A DNA stretch of 64,000 bases. Source: Boesenbergia rotunda (lineage: Eukaryota > Streptophyta > Magnoliopsida > Zingiberales > Zingiberaceae). Of the stretch, positions 56,191 to 64,000 are shown in pieces; the stretch's first letter is position 1, and each line of letters opens with the position of its first letter. The DNA lies in NCBI GenBank assembly GCA_024364735.1, contig JAGFNQ010001613.1:124001-188000 (forward strand), in the 5' to 3' direction. Below the pieces are notes generated by a model. It was not told the origin of the DNA, searched no databases, and saw only the letters and a program-made list of their open reading frames with translations. A program made the translations under genes and the position numbers.

Positions 56191-56194
56191 TTTT
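56187..56194 (+). terminator. Pol III terminator of U6
   Basis: A run of eight T at the end of the U6 sequence, the normal Pol III stop. Confidence 0.85.
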
Positions 56195-59100
56195 CCTAAC
56201 CTGCAATTTAATCCTGGGGAATCGTAACTCTAATTCCTTGAAGTTTTTTCCCCTCTTTCTTCGATGTTTTGTTGTTTCTGTTTAGATTTGATCATCCTTC
56301 TTTTTGCGTTCAAAACCCTACCTTGTGTGTTCTTTTCATCATTGTTGTGCTTTCTGATTCTTATTCTTGGATCCTTTTCTTGAGTTCGTTTTACAATAGC
56401 AAAGTCCAATTGGAATATGGAAGCAGTAGATTGCGTGCTTTAGAATTATATATATATATATATATTTTAAAAAAATCTGGAGTATGAAATAGTTCCAGAA
56501 GAATTTTTGTTTGGCGCCCATTGTTTCTGTTTGAGTTGCAATTCCTTTTAGATGCTTAAAAAAACAGTAGAACATTATTGAAGTAACTGTTCACTGATAA
56601 ATAACTAAAAACAGGCCAAACCAAGAAGAAGAAAAAAACTGAATCTCATGTGAAACATGATGTATATCATATTTTGTTTGCTTCCAAATTTCTAATAGAT
56701 TATGCTGTATCTATCAAATGAGTTGAATTACTTTTGTTAAATTCTTGTTTTTCTTATGATAGATTGTTAAAGCTGGTGATCATTTGTAGTTCATTTGCAA
56801 TGGAAGCTGCATGATCAGTCAGATTTGCAACCTCATTGCATCTCTTCCGAGGGACTTATTAAAAGGTGAATTTTAATTGGGAATGAATATTTGGTTTCAG
56901 AAATTGTTTCATTTAGTTCATGCATGCCTTTTATATTCAGACACTACACTGCCGAGTAATGAAATAAGAACAAGAAATTAAAAATGATATTTATCGATAG
57001 ATCAATTAGGACACTACACTGATTTGAAGATTTCTTATTTAGTCAATGTGCATGTTTGATGTTGCGTCCACTAGTTTATGAACAAACATCTATTCAACTA
57101 GGACTATCGGGTTCTGGAACATGTTTGGATTCAAGAAATCAGTATACCATATCAGGCCAAACATGAATACGACCTAAACTTGTAGTACATTGTTGTTCTA
57201 AAAAGGAAAGCAAAGCTCTATTTAACTACTCTAAACTTGTCCACTTCACGCACCACACGGTGGTAGTGGTTGTATGTTATTACTCTCTGATCAATTTGCT
57301 ATGTCCATAGTTTGAAATTTTGAACCAGAAAGTTCAACTGAAAAGCTCCAGGTGACTAGCTCATTAAAATTCTTTGAAATATTTGATACTTCTAAAAGTG
57401 TGAATTTTATTTATGATATTCTCTGGCTCGACCGATTAAACCATCAAATCAACAGATTCTTGATCCAATCTCCAAACTAATGCTTTCTCTATAGGAATGT
57501 ATATGATTTGATATTGAAACTAAGAATGTTTGATTGAATATCGTCAAGGATGAACTTATGGCTCCCTCAGTTTAGTCACTACTTAAAAGCTCTACTTTTC
57601 TAGTTTCTACTAGATGTAATCCATCAATTGATTGCTTCATGTTACATGATGCTAATAATATATATCAATAGCTTTTTGTGTGAAATTCACCAAACTTGGC
57701 AAATGGATCAATCGAATGAATGATACAAAGGAGTCAATCAATTTAGGAGGTTTTATCTGATGAATTAATTAATAACATTAATGATCTTCATTTGAACCCT
57801 AAACTATTAACAATGTTAATCAATTCATCAAATAAATAATGTAATGACTCTAAACTCTCCGCACAATCAATTTGTCAAATAAAATAATCACTCTAAATTT
57901 CGTGGCTCCCTTAATTCTGGAATAATGACTGAATGAGTAGTGTCAGATTATTTTTGTATTAAATAAAATAACAATTTAATCGGTAAGATGAAATGACAAA
58001 TTTTTGAAAATTATGAAAGTATCTTAAAAAGTAACTCTGGAGATTAAATGACATTTTGCTCAAAGGAAAACTTGCAAAGGAGTAGTAAGTCACCTAAATT
58101 GTTGTTTTAGTTGATCTCAATGACTCTTTATTTTGGTTCCTAGTTTTCTAGCATCTTCCTTTTCTCAATATGGCAACTAAATCTCTGTTAACTATGAGCA
58201 TGTAAGAGTAGTAGGTCACCTAGGAGGCCATCACTGGACGCTACATTCGGTAAGTTCTTTTCGGCTGTCCTAGTGATACCATTAGACATGTTCTATATAT
58301 TAATAGCACACTTATGTTGCTATCGTCAGTCGACTTATGATTCTGTAGCTTATAAATTTGTTATCCGGACTCTCCCTATCACTTGCCTGCTTATTTTATG
58401 TCAGGTCTGCCCAATTACGTGGTCCTGATACTCAATTGAAGTTTTGTAGCATCGTCAACTTTTAGTCATACAGCAGAGATATGCTCTCTCTTGCGGCAGA
58501 GTTCTCAATATGGTTTTCGCCTTGAAGTCACTGCCTACATCAACTCGCCAATATAATAGTTGTTTGATTTGTGTCGCGAAATCTTTGGTTTTCCAATGGT
58601 GTGTTTTGATGAACAAAGAATTCAATGAGATGCCTGATTTTGCCTACATTTGTTCTATGCGTTTGGTACTATTGCTTCATAGATTCGTTTTGTAGTTGAG
58701 GCTCTGATGGGTTATGTCTATGGCGTATGCGAGAGCCAATTAACGTGTTCTTGTTGAATTTATGTTAAACTAAACATGCTTTTGAATCAAGTGGAATTGA
58801 AAACAAAATTTAGCATCTTCGCCGAGTAGGAATTGAAGTTCCACAAGAGCATCTTTGCTGATAGAAGTTGGCTTTTTTTTTAAGTGCTGCTTGGGGATGA
58901 CTAAGCTGTCAGGAAGACTGAGCTATCTTGTATAGCCGATTCATGGAATTCTAATGGAAGATGTCGAGGTCTTAACAGTTTCTTAAAATAGATTCCTTGG
59001 AACAAGAAAACGAGAATGCTATAGCTTATTCCGATCCATGTATTCGTTCGTATTATATATTCATGTGTAAGAATATAAATTAATAATAATATCATAAAAC

Positions 59101-59240
59101 TCTTCAAATTAGATTAAAAATTCGTAGAGCCTTCTTTTTTTCCATTTCATTTTCCATTCACATTTTTAACCGGATGTGATATACTAGTAAAGCACTCAAC
59201 TTCATTTTCCATTCACATTTTTAACAGGATGTGGTGTACT
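56195..59240. other. Gene-poor intergenic DNA
   Basis: No gene or element with defensible ends. An (AT)n microsatellite lies at about 56448-56466. A ~40-bp block (CATTTTCCATTCACATTTTTAACCGGATGTG...) at 59144 is repeated at 59204. Confidence 0.5.
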
Positions 59241-59673
59241 TAACACCCCGTTTGAAAATTTTTAAGCAATGAAATTGAATTGAATTCCATCAAAAATTGA
59301 ATTCCAGCGGGAATTGAATTCAATTCTTATGTTTGGATGTTTGGAATGAGTTGGTAAACAAAGGAATTGAATTTAATTCCTTTGTTTGGAATGAGTCTAA
59401 AATTAAATGAATTTGATTGTTTTTACTATTTTATCTTTCATTAATAAGTTAGGAATCAAACATTATATTTATGTGAGGTTATTTTAGTATTTTCATTTGT
59501 TGAAATTCAATTCCCACACCAAATCACACCTATTTGGGATGGAATTGAATTCTTTAGTTTTGTTGGATTTCAATTCTCATGAGAATTCAATTCCTTCACT
59601 TAAGTTACTTCCAAATCATGGAATTTAATTTCTGGATGGAATTGAATTCCATGGGTTTCCAAACAGGGTGTAA
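59241..59673. mobile_element. Tourist-like (PIF/Harbinger) MITE with TAA target duplication
   Basis: The body 59244-59670 (427 bp) starts CACCCCGTTTGAAAA and ends TTTCCAAACAGGGTG, terminal inverted repeats with one or two mismatches, flanked by TAA on both sides (59241-59243, 59671-59673). The interior is rich in AATTGAATTC palindromes and has no ORF, so it needs a transposase from elsewhere. Confidence 0.88.
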
Positions 59674-62536
59674 GAGTGTCAATTTGGGTGGGTCGGGTCA
59701 GATTTGGGTCTGGTTGGAATTTTTTTAAAAAAAAATTCTAACCCGAAACTCCCAAACTTGAAAAATCAGATTCAAAATGAGTTTTTTAAAAAAAATTTCT
59801 TTATAATTCTTCATGTCTATCTCAATACTCCATCATTATCACACTAAATATTAATATACATAAAAATATCTTAATTTTCAAAATCAAATTTAATTTAACT
59901 CCAAAAACCGTCTAAACTCTAAATTCAGGTCAATCCAAACCCAACCAAAAATGTTTCAATCCGAAAACCTTCCAATCTGAATCCAATTGAATCCGAAAAC
60001 ACTCATGCCAAACTTTTTTTTTATAGACTCAAATTGGATCATCGGATCAGATTCAGTTTCATACTCCTAAGTGTACTCATAAAGCACTCAATAAGAATAT
60101 CAGAGTTTAACTTTAAAATGAGACAAATATTTTGGAAGTCAATTTTCGAGGGCGGATAGATTGTGCTACAAATTTATTCCGTAGGCGAATCATGAGGAAC
60201 ACTGAAGGACAGCATTGATGAAAAAAACAAAAGATTGTGAGTTATCGAAGAAAACTCCTAGTGCCTACAAAACCTGGCAACCACACAAACAAAACTGGCA
60301 GAGTCCTGCAGGGAAGTGTTGGAGCTTTCTGTGGACAGTCCACCAAGATCATGCCTCACCACCAGTCCCTCTCTAGGAAAAGGATCTCCCTTAACTCCAA
60401 GAAACAGCCATGCCCATGCCCATGCCCATGCGCATTGTGCACTGTCAAAGTGCCCATATAATAGATGGTCCCAACGCCAAACTGACCCAAGGCATTTCTG
60501 TTTAATTAGTAAAATGAAATAGAACAGTTTCATACAAAGAAGATTTGAAATTCACATAGGACATCTCATACAGCACTATTATGGTATTGTATTTTTAAAT
60601 TCAGCATCACACTTGTATTTTGAACGGGCATCACAATGATTGACATAAGAGATAAAATAAAAAATAAATACGTCTTTTGAGAAATTTAAAAGTTAGATAT
60701 ATATCTTTTGGGAATTTTATAATTTTAAATGTGCTCTTTTATCAGGTGTTGTTTTAAGTAAAGCCCCTTTGTGGAGAATGATGTTGGAATTGCCACGATG
60801 AAAAGGGAGATTAGTAAGATAGTTAGTTACACAAATTCGCAAATCCCTTGGTTGACTAGCTTCTTAACTCAATCAATTTTATAAAAGTATAAGACTAAAA
60901 ATATGAAATACAAATTAAAATTTACAATCATATATAGTTTTCAAAATTGTGATCCTGGATCATACGTAGAAATTGATCTCGAATCGTACAGAATCTTTTT
61001 TTGCAGTAGGATCGGTATGATCGACACGATTGGAATAAGATCGGTAGGATCATAGCAGATCGAAGCAAAATCTATAAAACCTATGAGAGACCATTAATTT
61101 TGACTCTGATTGAATCACGAAATCCATAATATATCAAATAGAAACTCATTTAAAAAATATATATATATAGGTAATTTCAAGGTTTATCCTTAACCAACAT
61201 CTTTTAAAGCTTTTTTAATGCTCCAAAGATTTTTTTTTTTGTCTTTGGTAAAGTTAGGTTAAGGTTTTGACATTATTTAAATATTTGTTTATTGTTTTTT
61301 AGACCTTTCAATTGGGTCATTGTAAATCAAAGGAACATTCTTAAGGATAAATATAATTATTATTGTTGTTGTTGTGTTAATAGAAATTTTATACTCATTG
61401 ATTTTATGATATGGAAATATAAATATTATTGAGTGTTAATAGGTAGATAATAGTGTCAAGTTGCATCGTAGATAAGTAAAATTATTCATCTATTTATATA
61501 TAAATGACCTTTTTAGATATTTTTTAATTATTAATTATGTATCATAATATTATAAAGATTTTTAATAGGATGATCAAACCCTAACACTAAATCGACTCAA
61601 CGTATGATGACGATTTTACAAACTATACATACAATACCCCCATGTTCCTAAGTACGTGATGTATTACGATTTGATCGAGTGGACTTTTATTTATAATCTT
61701 ATTCTCCATCCTCTCTCGATAGATCTAATCTGTAAATCTTCTACTAAAATAATCAAATATTTAAAAAGTTTACTGATTTAAATTATCTATTGGTATATAT
61801 ATCACGTTTAGGAAGAAATATTGCACAATTTAAAACATTATATATTATATTTTTAAAAAATATATATATAATAATAAACTGCTCAACGACAGATGTTAAA
61901 GGAAGAAAACAAAATTATATCTCCCATGAAGAAAAAGTGGGGCCCACACAATCTATAAATTTTAGCTGTAATGTGATTAAATGAATAATTTCACGTGGGG
62001 AAAATGACAATAAAAAATTACCATTTTTGGGAAAAAAAACGTGCTCGACGAGAAATAGTAAAAGTCATGCACTGTTTTATTAATCACGTGGTCATTTTAT
62101 TAATTATATAATTAATTAATATAGTTATGAAAAAATACATAAATTACAAGTTCATTTTTTTAATTTATATTATTAAAACACTCCCTTTTTTATATTTATT
62201 AAAATAACATTTTATTGCTCTCACGTTGAATTAGCTTTTAATGCGTATAAATTGTGCTTTATATTATTTAAAAAAGAAGACTATGAAACTGTTTTTTATT
62301 TTATAATTTTCTATTCAAAATATCTTTTTTATTTTATTAAATAATTTTAACTCAAACTGTTTTAAAATAATATAATTTTGATAAAATTACCTATAAAACT
62401 TAATTAAAATTGATAAGAACAACCACTACAAAAAAGTTATTTTTTTCTTGGATGTTCATTTTCACATCATTCTTCAACTATCCTATTTTTCCAATATCTT
62501 AAATAATATTTATGTTCTCCACCTCCATATCATTCT
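59674..62536. other. AT-rich intergenic DNA
   Basis: No gene recognised. A (CATGCC)n-type microsatellite lies at 60406-60432. Short ORFs at 60237-60533 cross it and lack domain features. Confidence 0.5.
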
Positions 62537-62803
62537 TCAAATTTTTTTTTTTTTTTTTTGCCCCCACGGGCTGGATTGGATGGTAAGGCGCCTGACTGAT
62601 TTCGTTGAGGTCACAGGTTCGAAGGTCGCCAGTTGCGCACGGGGATAAAATCATAGTCTGTTGGCATTAATTCCCTCGACCATAGGCGCCTCACCACACC
62701 AGTGATAACCGTGGTTTGCCTCCCTCTAGAAATCTATGGGGTCGAGACCAGGGGGTCGCTAAGGTGGCGGTTCCACCTTTTTCGTTTCGTCAAATTTTTT
62801 TTT
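62537..62803 (+). mobile_element. SINE A (tRNA-derived), first of a cluster
   Basis: Body about 62560-62789, beginning GCCCCCACGGGCTGGATTGG. The box A-like region is GGATTGGATGGTAAGGCG and box B is ACAGGTTCGAAGGTC (about 62613). It is flanked by TCAAATTTTTTTTT at 62537-62550 and 62790-62803, a 14-bp duplication. Confidence 0.8.
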
Positions 62804-63043
62804 CCGTCCCCATGGAGATCCGGAGTGGTTAGTGCATAGGGTATTGTCTAAGAGGTCCTGGATTCGAGTTGCGCGAGGCGCACTGGATTAATACTCTGGG
62901 CGTTTAGTGTATCAATTCTTGGCCCAACTGTGCACTAATTACTCCGGGACCATGCTTTACCTCCCTCGTGATGGCCTTGGGACGGGTGCGGCCAGGATGC
63001 TGGGGGCGAGCGATTTCGCTTTTTGTTATCAAATATTTTTTTT
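62790..63043 (+). mobile_element. SINE B (tRNA-derived), second of the cluster
   Basis: Body about 62804-63028, beginning CCGTCCCCATGGAGATCC, with box A-like AGTGGTTAGTGCATAGGGT and box B-like TGGATTCGAGTT (about 62859), ending GCGATTTCGCTTTTTGTTA. The flanks are TCAAATTTTTTTTT (left) and TCAAATATTTTTTTT (right), an imperfect duplication. It is a different family from SINE A and SINE C. Confidence 0.75.
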
Positions 63044-63079
63044 CCACCCTAGGTTGGAAAACCCTCGTTAATCACTTTT
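63044..63079 (+). repeat. Truncated SINE 3' end between SINE B and SINE C
   Basis: GGTTGGAAAACCCTCGTTAATC resembles the 3' end of SINE C (GATTGAAAAACCTCGTTAATC, 63311-63332). It is probably the tail of a fourth, older copy. Confidence 0.55.
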
Positions 63080-63347
63080 TCAAATATTTTATTTTTTTGG
63101 CCTCCGGAGCAATGGTACAGTGGTAGGGCGACTAGTCGATATCCCGGACATTCGCGGTTCGATCCTCAACTATGGCGTATTTACAAGAATTTTTCCTCCA
63201 AATGGGGCGCGAACACTGGGACGCTGGGCTTCTAAACCGCCCACCACGAGCGCTTCCTGATTTACCTGACGGCCGATAGAAAACTTCCGTGTGGCTCGAC
63301 CGATCCTCCGAGATTGAAAAACCTCGTTAATCAAATATTTTATTTTT
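63080..63347 (+). mobile_element. SINE C, same family as the SINE at 36 kb, with 17-bp duplication
   Basis: Body 63097-63330, with GGAGCAATGGTACAGTGGTAG (box A) and GCGGTTCGATCCTC (box B). It then shares the GAATTTTTCCTCCAAATGGG and CTGGGACGCTGGGCTTCTA body with 36083-36326. It is flanked by TCAAATATTTTATTTTT at 63080-63096 and 63331-63347. The 3' tails of the two copies differ. Confidence 0.88.
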
Positions 63348-64000
63348 CAAATATCTTAAATTTGATAATTAAATATTTTTCCAATTATTCTCACTCATTA
63401 AATATTCACACTCAAATATTTTTAATTTCATAATTAAATATCTTACCAACCAAATATTCATAAGTGAGACGATAATTTTATCAATTTACATTTAATTTTA
63501 TATTTAAATAAATTCATTATATTTTTCCCAATCTTAAATTTAATATATTTCATCTATTATTTATCTATAAATATTATTTACATACTATTTAATATAATAT
63601 AATAATTATTTGATATACTTATTTTAATATTAATATTTTATTAAAAACAAAATAAAAAATAAAAAGTTGACAATAAAAAATTATTGTTGCCCAATTATCT
63701 TTTTATTAGTCTAATTACATGTCATCATAGAGTAATGTCAGGTGATTTCTAATATATCTGAAAATTTTTAATACCTTTCAAATATTCTTTTCCAATAGGA
63801 GATATTTGAGGAAAATATTTAGAGAAATATTCTATCAAAAATTTACCCAGTGTAGATACCTAAAATATTATTTTAATTATTTTAAAAAAACAATGTTATT
63901 CGAAAATAATAAAGAAAATTCTGAATATTTTTTTTAAAAATAATAAAGTGAAGAAAATTCTGTTGTACTTTAAATTATTTAATTAAATAATATAAAGCGA
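63348..64000. other. AT-rich sequence at the window end
   Basis: Very AT-rich, no ORF, no gene and no clear repeat seen. Confidence 0.5.

Noticed and set aside
60237..60533. ORFs with HAHAHAH or WAWAWAW stretches
   Set aside because: Translations of the CATGCC microsatellite.
36090..63170. tRNA genes at the pol III boxes near 36.1, 62.6, 62.85 and 63.1 kb
   Set aside because: No cloverleaf can be drawn: acceptor stems are absent and the sequences continue into SINE bodies flanked by target duplications.

Overview
The window is nuclear DNA from a flowering plant. The evidence is GT-AG spliced genes, a plant-type U6 snRNA gene, plant LTR-retrotransposon lineages (Tat-type Ty3/gypsy, Sirevirus-type and Tork-like Ty1/copia), tRNA-derived SINEs and a Tourist-like MITE. 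GC-rich exon starts and very repetitive intergenic DNA fit a monocot with a large genome, but the species cannot be named from the sequence alone.

Layout. 1-7.6 kb: a decayed minus-strand Tat-like gypsy element entering from the left, with a ~86-bp satellite-like array in its 3' untranslated part. 7.6-15 kb: a retroelement graveyard holding an LTR remnant, the 3' end of a minus-strand Sirevirus-like element with an env-like ORF, a duplicated LTR fragment, and a complete 1,987-bp solo LTR with a TAGTG target duplication. 15.6-29.2 kb: the main genic island, with a small divergent ORF (-), a 13-exon JMJ24-like JmjC/WRC/RING gene (+) and a 10-exon unrecognised plant gene (+). 29.5-33.6 kb: a dead copia element (-) keeping two LTRs, PBS, gag and protease traces. 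34.2-38.1 kb: a TPR-repeat gene with a frameshift (-), a SINE with a perfect 17-bp duplication, and a small J-domain gene (-). 38.5-39.5 kb: fold-back AT-rich repeats. 40.0-53.1 kb: a nearly complete Tat-like gypsy element (+) with both LTRs, gag-pro, RT plus an extra RNase H domain, integrase, an antisense gene with its own TATA box, and a 2,293-bp solo LTR nested in its 3' LTR. 53.1-64 kb: gene-poor DNA with possible gene debris, a U6 snRNA gene, a 427-bp MITE and a cluster of three SINEs.

How it works together. Host genes are few: a chromatin/ubiquitin-ligase type JmjC protein, an uncharacterised protein, a TPR protein, a J-domain co-chaperone and U6. The rest is mobile DNA at several stages of decay: recently broken (25-bp duplication in pol), recombined to solo LTRs, nested, or almost erased. 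I found no bacterial-type defence system, CRISPR array or convincingly new biological system. The most unusual signals are the covarying hairpins of the 86-bp array, the antisense gene in the gypsy element, the SINE cluster on a repeated TCAAAT-T(n) target, and the loss of all three iron ligands in the JmjC protein.
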